Origin: Burkholderia sp. PAMC 26561
GTDB taxonomy: Bacteria > Pseudomonadota > Gammaproteobacteria > Burkholderiales > Burkholderiaceae
Assembly: GCF_001557535.2 (NCBI RefSeq)
Contig: NZ_CP014306.1
Coordinates: 1,860,001 to 1,924,000, forward strand
Direction: 5' to 3'
DNA length: 64,000 nt
Numbering within the stretch: position 1 is the first letter of the stretch; each line of letters opens with the position of its first letter. The notes under the pieces are model-generated. The model saw only the letters and a list, made by a program, of their open reading frames with translations, had not been told where the DNA came from and searched no databases. Positions 30,812-40,525 of the stretch are shown here, piece by piece. A program made the translations under genes and the position numbers.

Positions 30812-31723
30812 TCAATCGCGGTCTTCGTCGCTGTCGCGGGAGCGGCCATCGAGCGCCGGGGTATTGACCGCGCGCCGCACTCTCAGCACGTGAATCTGGC
30901 GGGCATCGCCGCGCAGGATCTCGAACACGAAGTCGTCGATCTTCACCTTCTCCCCACGATGCGGCACGCGGCCGAATCGATGCGTCACCAGCCCGCCGAT
31001 TGTGTCGACTTCGTCGTCGGAATAATGCGTGCCGAACTCTTCGTTGAACTGTTCAATGCCCGTGAGCGCGCGCACACGATGCCGGCCGTCAGGCGTGGCA
31101 ATGATGTTGCCGGCTTCTTCGTCGAAGTCGTATTCGTCTTCGATGTCGCCAACAATCTGTTCCAGCACGTCTTCAATCGTGATCAATCCGGCCACGCCGC
31201 CGTATTCATCCACCACGATTGCAATGTGATTCCGGTTCACGCGGAAATCGTGAAGCAGCACATTCAGGCGCTTTGATTCAGGAATGAAAACGGCGGGGCG
31301 CAGCATGCCGCGGACATCGAATTCTTCTTCGTGGTAATAGCGCAGCAAGTCTTTTGCAAGCAGCACGCCGATTACGTTGTCGCGATTGCTTTCAAATACC
31401 GGATAACGCGAGTGCGCTTTTTCCAGCATGAAAGGGATGAATTGCTCGGGCGTTTCAGCAATGTTGATGGCGTCCATCTGGGCACGCGGAATCATGATGT
31501 CGCGGGCGCAGAGTTCGGAAACCTGGAATACGCCTTCGATCATGGAGAGCGAATCCGCGTCGAGCAGATTGCGTTCGTGGGCGTCCTGGAGAACTTCCAG
31601 CAGTTCGTCGCGAGATTCCGGCTCGTGCGAGATGAAATCGGTCAGGCGCTCGAGCAGCGTGCGCTTTTCCGGTTTGTCGGCAGGTTTGTCGGTATATCGT
31701 CGACTGGGATAGGCGTCGTTCAT
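30812..31723 (-). CDS. corC: CorC-type transporter-associated CBS-domain protein
   Basis: 303 residues from ATG 31723. Two CBS domains (starting around LCARDIMIPRAQMDAI and FDVRGMLRPAVFIPESKRL) are followed by a CorC/HlyC C-terminal domain with VDEYGGVAGLITIEDVLEQIVGDIEDEYD. It lacks a membrane domain, unlike CNNM-type relatives. Linked in the literature to Mg2+/Co2+ efflux, although the direct role is unclear. Confidence 0.92.
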   Translation of the reverse strand: MNDAYPSRRYTDKPADKPEKRTLLERLTDFISHEPESRDELLEVLQDAHERNLLDADSLSMIEGVFQVSELCARDIMIPRAQMDAINIAETPEQFIPFMLEKAHSRYPVFESNRDNVIGVLLAKDLLRYYHEEEFDVRGMLRPAVFIPESKRLNVLLHDFRVNRNHIAIVVDEYGGVAGLITIEDVLEQIVGDIEDEYDFDEEAGNIIATPDGRHRVRALTGIEQFNEEFGTHYSDDEVDTIGGLVTHRFGRVPHRGEKVKIDDFVFEILRGDARQIHVLRVRRAVNTPALDGRSRDSDEDRD

Positions 31724-31910
31724 AGTGGGGCGTGCGGAGTGTTCCGAACGCAAAATCACGGAAAGTTAAGAATACACCAAGGAAATTTCGCGCCAATTGA
31801 TCCGGCGCGAACGCGTGCTACATCGTGTGCAAACATCGTAACTGATAAATATGGGCGCAGTATGTCGGACGCCTGACGTTAGCCAATCGGGCTATGTCCG
31901 CCGAAAAACT

Positions 31911-32579
31911 TTATTCCTGCGATGATTCCGCATCCTTGCATCGTTGCAAAAGCGACTCCAGCGCACGGTCCGGCATGCCGCATTCTCGCAGCGCGGCCAC
32001 GGTGCGGCTGACGTAGTCGAGCGTGGTGCCGTATCGGCCGGTCGCGCAGCCAAAGACGCGGCGTACGATCGGGTCGCCGAGCTTGCCGGTGTAAGTGGGC
32101 GCTTCACGGCGCATGACGAATGAGAGTGCCTCGACCTTCCGGCCATCGATCAACGTGCATGGCAACCAAGCGACGCGATACGAATTCATCGCCATTTCGC
32201 GCCGCCACAGCACTTCGAGGTGCTCGTCGGCGCCCTCGGCCGCAAGCCGGAACGCCATGCCGGAACAGGAACCGCCCCGATCCAGCGCGAGGACGAGGCC
32301 CGGCTGTTCGGGCGTGCCGCGATTCACGCGCGACCATAAATACAGGCCGCGATGATATCCGTGCACCTTGCTGCGCACCGCTTCCACGGCCGGCAACCCC
32401 GGATTCCAGATCAGCGAGCCATAACCGAACAGCCACAAATCCGTCTTGCGATCCCAGTGTGCGAACGCTTTTTCGCGCGATGCCAGCAGTTCCGCGTCGG
32501 TAAGCAGGCGCGATTCGGCAAAGACCGGCGGGTAGTCGGTGTCGGGCAATCCAGGAAGGGGGAGAGATATGTCGGTCAA
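31911..32579 (-). CDS. chaC: ChaC-type gamma-glutamylcyclotransferase
   Basis: 222 residues. The substrate-binding loop LWLFGYGSLIWNPG is typical of ChaC enzymes, which degrade glutathione to 5-oxoproline and Cys-Gly. It lies three bases after ybeY, so it is co-transcribed with miaB-phoH-ybeY. This places a glutathione-degrading enzyme between ybeY and corC. Confidence 0.92.
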   Translation of the reverse strand: MTDISLPLPGLPDTDYPPVFAESRLLTDAELLASREKAFAHWDRKTDLWLFGYGSLIWNPGLPAVEAVRSKVHGYHRGLYLWSRVNRGTPEQPGLVLALDRGGSCSGMAFRLAAEGADEHLEVLWRREMAMNSYRVAWLPCTLIDGRKVEALSFVMRREAPTYTGKLGDPIVRRVFGCATGRYGTTLDYVSRTVAALRECGMPDRALESLLQRCKDAESSQE

Positions 32580-32582
32580 GGC

Positions 32583-33050
32583 TTAATCAGGCGGCAACGG
32601 CAAATAGGGATCGGTGAAACCGAGCTTTTGCATGATGCCGGTTTCGATCGATTCCATTTCATCCGCCTCGGCGGAATCTTCGTGATCGTATCCTTGAGCA
32701 TGCAGCGTGCCGTGCACGATCAGATGCGCGTAGTGCGCGGCGAGCGGTTTGTTCTGCTCGCGCGCTTCGCGTTCCACGACGGGGCAACACAGGATCAGGT
32801 CGCCCGAAACCGGATCGTCTTCCGATTCGGCATACGCAAAGGTCAGCACGTTCGTTGCGTAATTCTTGTTCCGATATGACCGGTTGAGGGTGCGGCCTTC
32901 ATCGGTATCGACGAAACGCACCGTCAGTTCCGCGTCCGCGAAGAGCGACGCCTTGATCCAGTTGGCGACCGTGGCACGCGGCAAAAGCGCCTTGTGCTCC
33001 GGATACGCCTTCGCGGCGGGAAATTGCAGCGTCAATGCAAGTTTCGGCAT
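32583..33050 (-). CDS. ybeY: Endoribonuclease YbeY (rRNA maturation factor)
   Basis: 155 residues. The metal-binding motif [14 protein letters not shown] (H3xH5xH) is complete, and [21 protein letters not shown] precedes it. It acts in 16S rRNA 3' end maturation and ribosome quality control. It lies 15 bases after phoH. Confidence 0.97.
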   Translation of the reverse strand: MPKLALTLQFPAAKAYPEHKALLPRATVANWIKASLFADAELTVRFVDTDEGRTLNRSYRNKNYATNVLTFAYAESEDDPVSGDLILCCPVVEREAREQNKPLAAHYAHLIVHGTLHAQGYDHEDSAEADEMESIETGIMQKLGFTDPYLPLPPD

Positions 33051-33065
33051 GACTTTATTCGCTGC

Positions 33066-34154
33066 TTACTTTGCCGCGGCCGCGTCGGAATCGCGCTGCG
33101 ACTGCGCGTCATACGCTTCCACAATGCGCGCGACCAGCGGGTGGCGCACCACGTCCACGCTGGTGAAACGAGTCATCGCAATGCCGCGCACGTCCGCCAG
33201 GACATGTTGCGCCTCGATCAAGCCGCTCTTGTGACCGCGCGGCAAGTCGACCTGCGTGGTGTCGCCGGTGACGACCGCCTTCGAGCCGAAGCCGATACGC
33301 GTCAGGAACATCTTCATCTGCTCGGGCGTGGTGTTCTGCGCCTCGTCCAGGATGATGAACGCGTGGTTAAGCGTCCGGCCACGCATGTACGCGAGCGGCG
33401 CGATCTCGATCATCTGGCGCTCGAACATTTTTGCGGTTTTATCGAAGCCGAGGAGGTCGTAGAGCGCGTCGTACAACGGACGCAGATAGGGATCCACTTT
33501 CTGCGCGAGATCGCCCGGCAGGAAACCCAGACGCTCGCCAGCTTCCACCGCCGGGCGAGTCAGGACGATGCGCTTTACCTGATCGCGCTCGAGCGCATCG
33601 ACCGCGCACGCCACCGCCAGATACGTCTTGCCCGTACCGGCCGGGCCGATGCCGAAAGTCACGTCGTGCGCGATGATCTGCTTCAGGTATTCGCGCTGCA
33701 TGGGCGTGCGGCCGCGCAGGTCCGCACGCCGTGTGTAAAGCTTCGGGCTCGGATCTTCCTCGTCGCCCAGGTCGATGGTGACGCTGGGTTCATCGAACGG
33801 ATGATCGGGGTCGCCGCGAAAACGCGGATCGACGGGATCGGAATTCAGATTGTTCGATGGCTTTGCGGCATTCAATCCCCGCCGCGCCGCATTGCGCGCC
33901 TCGACCAGCGCCAGTTGAATGTCGTCCACCGACAGCGAATCCTTTGCGCGGTTGTAGAAATTCTCAAGCGCCGTGAGCGCCACTTTCGCGCCGCGTCCGC
34001 GGATCGTGATCTTGTGACCGCGGCGCGTGAGCGTCACGTCGAGCGCCTGCTCGATCTGCCGCAGGTTTTCGTCGAGCGGGCCACATAGGTTGGCGAGCCG
34101 CGCGTTGTCGTCGCGCGGTGCGGTGAATTCCATATGCTGCTGAGCGGTCTTCAA
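33066..34154 (-). CDS. ybeZ: PhoH-like ATPase
   Basis: 362 residues. P-loop GPAGTGKTYLAVACAV and Walker B FIILDEAQNTTPEQ are present, with an N-terminal KH-like segment (LTRRGHKITIRGRG). A partner of YbeY in RNA metabolism. It sits between miaB and ybeY in the conserved order. Confidence 0.95.
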   Translation of the reverse strand: MKTAQQHMEFTAPRDDNARLANLCGPLDENLRQIEQALDVTLTRRGHKITIRGRGAKVALTALENFYNRAKDSLSVDDIQLALVEARNAARRGLNAAKPSNNLNSDPVDPRFRGDPDHPFDEPSVTIDLGDEEDPSPKLYTRRADLRGRTPMQREYLKQIIAHDVTFGIGPAGTGKTYLAVACAVDALERDQVKRIVLTRPAVEAGERLGFLPGDLAQKVDPYLRPLYDALYDLLGFDKTAKMFERQMIEIAPLAYMRGRTLNHAFIILDEAQNTTPEQMKMFLTRIGFGSKAVVTGDTTQVDLPRGHKSGLIEAQHVLADVRGIAMTRFTSVDVVRHPLVARIVEAYDAQSQRDSDAAAAK

Positions 34155-34186
34155 GGCGAGAGTCGGGGTCCTGTCGAAGCTTCAGT

Positions 34187-35548
34187 TTAGTGAGTCGTGG
34201 CCGGCGTCAAAATCAATTCGCCGCGCAACGAATGGGGGTATGCCACGTTGATTTCTACATCGACCATCTGGCCGATCAGCCGTTTGTGCGACGAAATCGG
34301 CACCGGGAAATTCACCACACGATTGTTTTCCGTGCGTCCGGCGAGTTCACTCGGGTCCTTGCGCGACGGTCCTTCCACCAGAATACGCTGCACCGAACCC
34401 AGCATGGAATTGCTGATTTTCGCGACGTTCGCCTCGATGGTCGCCTGCAGATGCTGCAAACGCTTGAGCTTCACTTCGCGCGGCGTGTCGTCGTGCAGGT
34501 TCGCGGCGGGCGTGCCGGGACGCGGGCTGTAGATGAACGAGAAACTCGTGTCGTAGCTCATTTCGTCGATGAGCTTCATCATCTTCTGGAAATCGTCCTC
34601 GGTCTCGCCGGGGAAACCGACGATCATATCGGTGGACAGCGACAGATCCGGGCGGATCGCGCGCAGTTTGCGGATCACCGACTTGTATTCGAGCACCGTG
34701 TAGCCACGCTTCATGGCCATCAGGATGCGGTCGGAGCCGTGCTGCACGGGCAAGTGCAGGTGGCTCACGAGCTTGGGCACTTTCGCGTAAGTATCGATCA
34801 GCCGTTGCGTGAATTCCTTCGGATGCGACGTGGTGTAACGAATCCGTTCGATACCCGGAATCTCCGCCACATATTCAATCAACGTGGCGAAGTCGGCAAT
34901 ATCAGTGGAGTGCTGCGTCACCGGCCCGCGATACGCATTCACGTTCTGCCCGAGCATGGTGACTTCGCGCACGCCCTGGTCGGCGAGTCCGGCGATTTCA
35001 GTCAGCACGTCGTCGAGCGGCCGGGAGACTTCTTCGCCGCGCGTGTACGGCACGACGCAATAGCTGCAGTACTTGCTGCACCCTTCCATGATCGATACAA
35101 ACGCGCTCGGGCCATCCACGCGCGCCGGCGGCAAGTGATCGAACTTTTCGATTTCGGGAAACGAGATGTCGACTTGCGAGCGCCCGCTGGAACGGCGTTT
35201 CGCGATCATGTCCGGCAGCCGATGCAAGGTCTGCGGGCCAAACACCAAGTCGACGTAGGGCGCGCGGGAAACGATCGCCGCGCCTTCCTGGCTCGCCACG
35301 CATCCACCCACGCCGATGATCAGGTTCGGATTCGCTTCCTTCAATTCACGCACGCGGCCGAGGTCAGAGAAGACCTTTTCCTGCGCTTTTTCACGCACGG
35401 AGCACGTGTTGAAGAGGATCACGTCCGCGTCTTCCGGCGTGTTTGTCTGGATGAGGCCATTGGCTGCGTTGAGGACGTCGACCATTTTGTCGGAGTCGTA
35501 CTCGTTCATCTGGCAGCCGAATGTCTTTACATAAACTTTCTTGGTCAT
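34187..35548 (-). CDS. miaB: tRNA-2-methylthio-N6-dimethylallyladenosine synthase
   Basis: Radical-SAM methylthiotransferase acting on A37 of tRNAs reading UNN codons. 453 residues. The N-terminal cluster domain begins [17 protein letters not shown], the radical-SAM cysteines are in [15 protein letters not shown], and a TRAM domain is at the C-terminus. First gene of miaB-phoH-ybeY-chaC. Confidence 0.98.
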   Translation of the reverse strand: MTKKVYVKTFGCQMNEYDSDKMVDVLNAANGLIQTNTPEDADVILFNTCSVREKAQEKVFSDLGRVRELKEANPNLIIGVGGCVASQEGAAIVSRAPYVDLVFGPQTLHRLPDMIAKRRSSGRSQVDISFPEIEKFDHLPPARVDGPSAFVSIMEGCSKYCSYCVVPYTRGEEVSRPLDDVLTEIAGLADQGVREVTMLGQNVNAYRGPVTQHSTDIADFATLIEYVAEIPGIERIRYTTSHPKEFTQRLIDTYAKVPKLVSHLHLPVQHGSDRILMAMKRGYTVLEYKSVIRKLRAIRPDLSLSTDMIVGFPGETEDDFQKMMKLIDEMSYDTSFSFIYSPRPGTPAANLHDDTPREVKLKRLQHLQATIEANVAKISNSMLGSVQRILVEGPSRKDPSELAGRTENNRVVNFPVPISSHKRLIGQMVDVEINVAYPHSLRGELILTPATTH

Positions 35549-35674
35549 GAATTTCGCCGGTCGCAGTGATTAGTCTGGGGGCGCGGTGTTTGATGCGTTG
35601 AAGGGATTCTTTCACGTGTTTTAGCGCTGATTCAGACCTGTTCGGCCGAAATTCGCGCATCGTTTAGCCCAGTA

Positions 35675-36640
35675 TTATAGCGCCCGCTCGACTTCTCGCC
35701 CGGGCTGGCCGGGCGGGTAGGCCAGGTCGCCGAGCAATTCTTCCGTCGCGCGCGCGAAGCGTTCAATGAGGAAATCCAGCAGAACGCGTACGCGCGGCGC
35801 CATGTACCGGTTCGCATGGAACAGCGCATGGACCGCCGCCTCGTGCGAACACCAGTCGGCGAGCAGCATTTTCAGCGCGCCGGAGCGGACATCGGCGGCA
35901 ATATCCCATATCGATTTGTGCGCGATGCCTTGCCCCGCCAGCGCCCACGCGCGGGACAGGGCGCCGTCGTTGGTCTCCCAGGCATCGGCAAGCGGGATGA
36001 TGTGGGAATACCGCTCGTCGCCGCGCACGAAGTTGATTTCGTTCAGCGTACCCGTCGATGTCACCAGTACCGAGAACGAATGCCCGGCGAGATCGGCGGG
36101 TGTTTTCGGCTCGCCGTGCTTCGCCAGATATTCCGGCGATGCGCACAGCACACGCCGGTTTGGCGCGAGGCGGCGCGCGACGAGGCTGGCATCGGGCGGA
36201 AGTCCGAAGCGGATCGCCAGGTCGATGTCCTCGCGCAACAGGTTCGACACCGAATCCGCCAGGGTCAGCGCAAAGCTGACGTCGGGGTGAATCCGGCTGA
36301 ATTCGTCAAGCCAGTGGCAGAGCAGGTTGCGCCCGAAATCCGATGTCGCCGAGATCCGCACTTTGCCGCGCACGAGGTTCTGCCCGGCGTGCAACGCGGC
36401 TTCGCCGTCTTCAATGGCCTGCAGCGCGATCCGGCAATGCCTGAGATAGAGCTGGCCTTCGTCGGTGAGGCGGAGCTGGCGCGTGGTGCGCTCGAACAAT
36501 CGCGCCGTGAGGGATTTTTCCAGCTTGAGCAGGCGCGCGCTGGCGGCCGCCGGCGACAAACCCAGCTTCCTTCCCGCCGCCGACAAGCTGCCGAGCGCCG
36601 CGGCTTCAACGAACAAGCGCATATCGCCGAGCCGATCCAT
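35675..36640 (-). CDS. LysR-family regulator divergent from VOC-MFS genes
   Basis: 321 residues from ATG 36640. The winged helix MRLFVEAAALGSLSAAGRKLGLSPAAASARLLKLEKSL is of the CrgA/AaeR-like subgroup, followed by an effector domain. It is divergent from a VOC protein and an MFS exporter gene, with a long inverted repeat in between, so it probably controls them. The inducer is unknown. Confidence 0.9.
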   Translation of the reverse strand: MDRLGDMRLFVEAAALGSLSAAGRKLGLSPAAASARLLKLEKSLTARLFERTTRQLRLTDEGQLYLRHCRIALQAIEDGEAALHAGQNLVRGKVRISATSDFGRNLLCHWLDEFSRIHPDVSFALTLADSVSNLLREDIDLAIRFGLPPDASLVARRLAPNRRVLCASPEYLAKHGEPKTPADLAGHSFSVLVTSTGTLNEINFVRGDERYSHIIPLADAWETNDGALSRAWALAGQGIAHKSIWDIAADVRSGALKMLLADWCSHEAAVHALFHANRYMAPRVRVLLDFLIERFARATEELLGDLAYPPGQPGREVERAL

Positions 36641-36658
36641 CGTCACTCTCAATTCAAA

Positions 36659-36694
36659 TTTGATAATGCTTCAAATGCTACGCCAATTATCAAA
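36659..36694. promoter_or_regulatory. Inverted repeat between LysR gene and VOC-MFS genes
   Basis: TTTGATAAT (36659-36667) and ATTATCAAA (36686-36694) are perfect 9-bp inverted arms separated by 18 bases, 20 bases upstream of the LysR start. A LysR binding site is the natural reading. Confidence 0.55.
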
Positions 36695-36743
36695 ACCTTT
36701 CCTGTAGTGGAGAATTTGATGCATTGCAGCGTAGGAAGTCGAT

Positions 36744-37127
36744 ATGAAGCTGGATCACGCCACCATCGTCACGCCCGATTGCGAGCCAATGCGCCGTTTT
36801 TTCACCGACGTAGCCGGCATGACCATCGGCCCGCGTCCGCCGTTCGGCATAGGCGGTTGCTGGCTGTATTTGAACGGCGCGCCGGTCGTGCATCTGGTCG
36901 AAAGCGGGTCGGTGCTTGCCGCGCCGGCCGGAGGGCGAGCGGCGACGCGTATTGACCACATTGCGCTGCGCGTAACCGATGAAGCCGAATGGCAAACCTT
37001 GCTCGCGCGTCTGCACGAGCATGCCGTGCCGTTTTCCGAAGCCGACGTGCCGGTTTCCCGCGAACGCCAAGTGTTCGTGCAGCTTGCGCCCGGCGTGGTC
37101 GTCGAATTTGTCGTCCAGCTTTCTTAA
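36744..37127 (+). CDS. VOC-family (glyoxalase/bleomycin-resistance-like) protein
   Basis: 127 residues. KLDHATIVTPD at the N-terminus and RIDHIALRVTDEAEW in the second half are the paired beta-alpha-beta-beta-beta modules of the vicinal-oxygen-chelate fold. Possible metal ligands are H5 in LDHATI and the His in DHIAL. The reaction is unknown. It is 16 bases upstream of an exporter gene, which suggests a shared detoxification role. Confidence 0.85.
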   Translation: MKLDHATIVTPDCEPMRRFFTDVAGMTIGPRPPFGIGGCWLYLNGAPVVHLVESGSVLAAPAGGRAATRIDHIALRVTDEAEWQTLLARLHEHAVPFSEADVPVSRERQVFVQLAPGVVVEFVVQLS

Positions 37128-37143
37128 TACCTAGGACCTTCCC

Positions 37144-38322
37144 ATGCCTATCCCACTTCTAGCGCTTGCCATCAGCGCCTTTGCCATCGGCACGACCGAG
37201 TTCGTGATCATGGGCCTGCTACCTGATGTGGCACGCGATCTGGCTGTATCGATACCGTCTGCCGGCTTTCTCGTCACCGGCTATGCGCTTGGCGTAGCCG
37301 TCGGTGCGCCGCTGCTTGCCGTACTCACCGCAAAATTGCCGCGCAAACTTTCGCTGCAATTGCTGATGGGCGTATTTATCGTGGGCAACGTCTTGTGTGC
37401 CATGGCGCCCGGCTATTCGATGCTGATGGTGGCGCGCGTGGTGACATCGTTCGCGCACGGCTCGTTTTTCGGCATCGGCGCGGTGGTCGCGGCGTCGCTC
37501 GTTCCGGCTGAAAAGCGGGCAAGCGCGATTGCGCTGATGTTCACCGGGCTCACCCTGGCGAACGTGCTGGGCGTGCCGTTCGGGACGTTTATCGGACAGC
37601 AGTTCGGATGGCGCGCGACGTTCTGGGTGGTATCGGCGCTCGGGCTCGTGTCGCTGATCGGCGTGGCTGCGCTCGTTCCCAACAAACACGATTCAGGACC
37701 GTCGAACTTCGGCCACGAACTGCGCGTGCTGAAAGAGCCGCAAGTCTGGCTGGCACTGGCCATGACGGTGCTCGGCTTCGGCGGCGTCTTTGTGGTGTTC
37801 ACCTACATTGCGCCGATCCTCGAGCAGGTCAGCGGCTTCGGGCCCCACGGCGTGACGCTCGTGCTGGTGCTGTTCGGCGTTGGACTCACGATCGGCAATA
37901 CGATCGGCGGGAAGCTCGCCGACCGGGCGCTGATGCCGTCGCTGATGGGCATTCTGGTCGCACTCGCCATCATCATGGCCGTGTTCGCAAAGACGAGTCA
38001 CAACCAGATCCTCGCCGCGATCACGATTTTCATCTGGGGCATCGCCGCGTTTGCGACCGTGCCGCCGCTGCAAACGCGGGTGGTGGAGAAGGCGAAACAC
38101 GCGCCGAACCTGGCATCGACGCTCAATATCGGTGCGTTCAATCTGGGTAACGCCGGCGGCGCGTGGCTCGGCGGCATGGTGCTGCAGCAAGGTCATCCGC
38201 TGGATTCGCTGCCGTGGGTTGCGGCGGTAGTGGCGATCGTGGCGCTCGCCGTGACGTGGTATGCAGGCCGTCTCGATGGCCGTGGCGAAAGCGCCGCCGC
38301 CCGTGCGGCTGACGCCGTGTGA
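37144..38322 (+). CDS. MFS exporter (DHA1, arabinose-efflux type)
   Basis: 392 residues with 12 predicted helices. MPIPLLALAISAFAIGTTEFVIMGLLPDVA is characteristic of DHA1 exporters such as YdhP and AraJ. Exports an unknown small molecule or drug by proton antiport. Probably in one transcript with the VOC gene and under the divergent LysR protein. Confidence 0.9.
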   Translation: MPIPLLALAISAFAIGTTEFVIMGLLPDVARDLAVSIPSAGFLVTGYALGVAVGAPLLAVLTAKLPRKLSLQLLMGVFIVGNVLCAMAPGYSMLMVARVVTSFAHGSFFGIGAVVAASLVPAEKRASAIALMFTGLTLANVLGVPFGTFIGQQFGWRATFWVVSALGLVSLIGVAALVPNKHDSGPSNFGHELRVLKEPQVWLALAMTVLGFGGVFVVFTYIAPILEQVSGFGPHGVTLVLVLFGVGLTIGNTIGGKLADRALMPSLMGILVALAIIMAVFAKTSHNQILAAITIFIWGIAAFATVPPLQTRVVEKAKHAPNLASTLNIGAFNLGNAGGAWLGGMVLQQGHPLDSLPWVAAVVAIVALAVTWYAGRLDGRGESAAARAADAV

Positions 38323-38452
38323 GATCCGCAGCCGGGCCGATGTCATTGACCCGGCGACCTCAACCGACTAGCGTGTCGTGCGCGCCGCAATTCGTCACCA
38401 TGTGGCTGATTGCTGCAATCCGCGTTTCAACACGCTTTTCGACCGGGGTTTT

Positions 38453-39304
38453 ATGGAAGACATCACGCTGAGCCAATGCCTGAGGGGCGCATGGCGCGAC
38501 GCCGCGCTGTCCGTGCGGCGCATGCCCACGCTTTTCCTGCTGGCGTTCGTCCTCGTGCTCGGCACGGGCATCGCCGGATATCAGGAACAAATCTCAGCGC
38601 CGCCTTCGGCCAGCCCGCTTTCATCGATGACCGATGGCAGCGCCGTCCACGGCGCCGCGCTGGGTCATTCGCTCACATCGCTCGGGCTCGCGTTCCTGCA
38701 GTCGCTCGTGATCGCGGTGCTGGCGGTTCAGGTGATCCGCTTTTCGATGACGCTGCACGCAAAGCCGGGCGCGTCCGGCGTGGAAGCACAGCCAAAACGC
38801 CTCTGGGACGCCGGTTTCCGCCGCTATTTCCTGCTGTGCATCGCTTTAGTCGCGGCCTATGTGGGGGCGACTATCGTAGTGGTGATCGCGTGGATCCTGA
38901 TGCGGCTGGCGGGATTGTCGAGCGGGACATCGATGGCAGCGACTGCCACGCTCGCCATCCTTGCGCTTTGCGGCATGAGCTACGTGTCGGCGCGCCTTGC
39001 GCTGCTGTTTCCTCACACCGCGGCGGGCGGGCGGCTTGCATGGCGCGCCGCGTGGGAAGATTCACGCGGACATTTCTGGGCGATTGCATCGACGGCCGTG
39101 GTTGCCATCTTGCCGATCGTGGCGATTGCGACAGTGTTCACCGTGGTCACGGAGATGCTGGCGACGGCGGCTTCCACCGATAGCCTGACCGTGGGTTTGC
39201 TGGTCGTGCAGAGCATCGTCACTCTGTTTTACACGGCGACGACCGCGACTTGCTCGGTTTGGCTCTACAAGAAGTTCGGAGCGGTTTTGAAGGCGCAGCC
39301 TTGA
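38453..39304 (+). CDS. Integral membrane protein of unknown function
   Basis: 283 residues from ATG 38453. I count about six hydrophobic helices (LFLLAFVLVLGTGIAGY; LGLAFLQSLVIAVLAVQVI; LLCIALVAAYVGATIVVVIAW; ATLAILALCGMSYV; AIASTAVVAILPIVAIATVF; LTVGLLVVQSIVTLFYTATT). There is no recognised motif. The overall shape resembles uncharacterised glycerophosphoryl-type or DUF membrane proteins of Burkholderia. Followed by a strong terminator. Confidence 0.7.
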   Translation: MEDITLSQCLRGAWRDAALSVRRMPTLFLLAFVLVLGTGIAGYQEQISAPPSASPLSSMTDGSAVHGAALGHSLTSLGLAFLQSLVIAVLAVQVIRFSMTLHAKPGASGVEAQPKRLWDAGFRRYFLLCIALVAAYVGATIVVVIAWILMRLAGLSSGTSMAATATLAILALCGMSYVSARLALLFPHTAAGGRLAWRAAWEDSRGHFWAIASTAVVAILPIVAIATVFTVVTEMLATAASTDSLTVGLLVVQSIVTLFYTATTATCSVWLYKKFGAVLKAQP

Positions 39305-39317
39305 CGTTGTGCTTGAA

Positions 39318-39351
39318 GAAAAAAACGCGGCTCTCGAGCCGCGTTTTTTTT
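39318..39351. terminator. Bidirectional terminator between membrane protein gene and ribB
   Basis: An A run, ACGCGGCT..AGCCGCGT, then a T run: a GC-rich stem flanked by A7 and T8. It serves both convergent genes. Confidence 0.9.
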
Positions 39352-39365
39352 GTGTGGAAGCCGCG

Positions 39366-40112
39366 TTAGACGGTTTCATCAGCTGCGTGCGTTTCCTGAA
39401 GGGTTTCCCGAGCGTCTGCCAACGCCATCCGGAAATCCGCCAGTTCGGCGATGGTCAGCACCGGGATATTCCGCTCCTTCACGAACGCATCGATTTGCGC
39501 GCCTCGTGCCATCGTTCCATCCGGGTTCATGAGTTCGCACAGCACGCCGGCGGGTTTCAGGCCCGCGAGAATCGCGAGATCGACCGTCCCTTCCGTATGT
39601 CCGCGCCGCGTGAGAACGCCGCCCGGTTGCGCACGCAACGGAAACACGTGACCCGGACTCACGATATCGCCCGGCTTCGCGCCATCCGCAATCGCCGCGC
39701 GAATCGTCGTCAGCCGGTCCACGGCGGACACGCCTGTGGTCACGCCTTCGCGTGCTTCTATCGATACCGTGAAGGCCGTGCCGTACTTGCTGCCGTTGTC
39801 GGCGACCATGGGCGGGAGATGCAGCGCGCGCACGGCGTCGTCCGGCAGGCACAGGCACACGATGCCGCTGCACTCGCGGATCATCAGCGCCATGCCTTCA
39901 ACGTCGAGCTTTTCCGCCGCGTAGATCAGGTCGGCTTCGTTTTCGCGGTCATCGTCGTCGAGCAATGCAACGGCGCGGCCTTCGCGCAAGGCTTGCAGCG
40001 CGGCGGCGATTCGGGGAGGGGTCTTGACGGAATTTTCGGCCGAGCGAAGTTGCTCGAAGTCGGCGAATGCGTCGGGAGTGAAGCAATTGAGGCTGGAAGC
40101 AGCTACGGACAT
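39366..40112 (-). CDS. ribB: 3,4-dihydroxy-2-butanone 4-phosphate synthase
   Basis: Converts ribulose 5-phosphate to the four-carbon riboflavin precursor. 248 residues from ATG 40112. [18 protein letters not shown] is the acidic active-site motif, and [20 protein letters not shown] binds substrate. There is no GTP cyclohydrolase II domain, so it is a RibB rather than a RibBA fusion. An FMN riboswitch precedes it. Confidence 0.96.
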   Translation of the reverse strand: MSVAASSLNCFTPDAFADFEQLRSAENSVKTPPRIAAALQALREGRAVALLDDDDRENEADLIYAAEKLDVEGMALMIRECSGIVCLCLPDDAVRALHLPPMVADNGSKYGTAFTVSIEAREGVTTGVSAVDRLTTIRAAIADGAKPGDIVSPGHVFPLRAQPGGVLTRRGHTEGTVDLAILAGLKPAGVLCELMNPDGTMARGAQIDAFVKERNIPVLTIAELADFRMALADARETLQETHAADETV

Positions 40113-40246
40113 GATGAAACGCTCTCGCAATAGAAATGGGCGAAAAACGTTTCAGGGCATTGCAAACAGGCAGGACGGCACGCGAGACCTGGCGCGGACG
40201 TCAAGACGCCACGACAAACACGCGATACGAACATGACCATCTGCAC

Positions 40247-40422
40247 ATCTTCTCTCATCCGGACTATGACCGTCGGCTCTGGCATCTCACCAGATCTGCT
40301 GACCCCGTGGCCCGGTTCGTAAAACACTACGATCCGGTCCACGGGCGCTCGCGGGCTCGCATCGGGCTTTGAAAACCTGACGCATACCGCCGGTGGGGAA
40401 TTACACCCCGCCCTGAAGACGT
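40247..40422 (-). ncRNA. FMN riboswitch (RFN element) controlling ribB
   Basis: Read on the minus strand, the conserved RFN blocks appear in order: CTTCAGGGCGGGGTG, AATTCCCCACCGGCGGT, then AGCCCGCGAGCGC, and finally AGTCCGGATGAGAGAAG. An additional variable arm lies in the middle. It is about 140 bases upstream of the ribB start, so FMN binding would lower ribB expression. Confidence 0.93.
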
Positions 40423-40476
40423 ACTGATTTGTCGCTGGACACTTAAAAACCGCGACTAATTTCAGGATACAACATG

Positions 40477-40520
40477 CCAGCCAATGTTGCAGCGCCGCTT
40501 GGTGGCGGCGCGTTGGCTGG
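40477..40520 (-). terminator. Hairpin after the XRE-cupin gene
   Basis: CCAGCCAA (40477-40484) with TTGGCTGG (40513-40520), and GCGCCGC (40492-40498) with GCGGCGC (40505-40511), form a long nested stem immediately after the stop. No clear T run, so either a terminator or an RNA end structure. Confidence 0.55.
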
Positions 40521-40525
40521 CGAAC

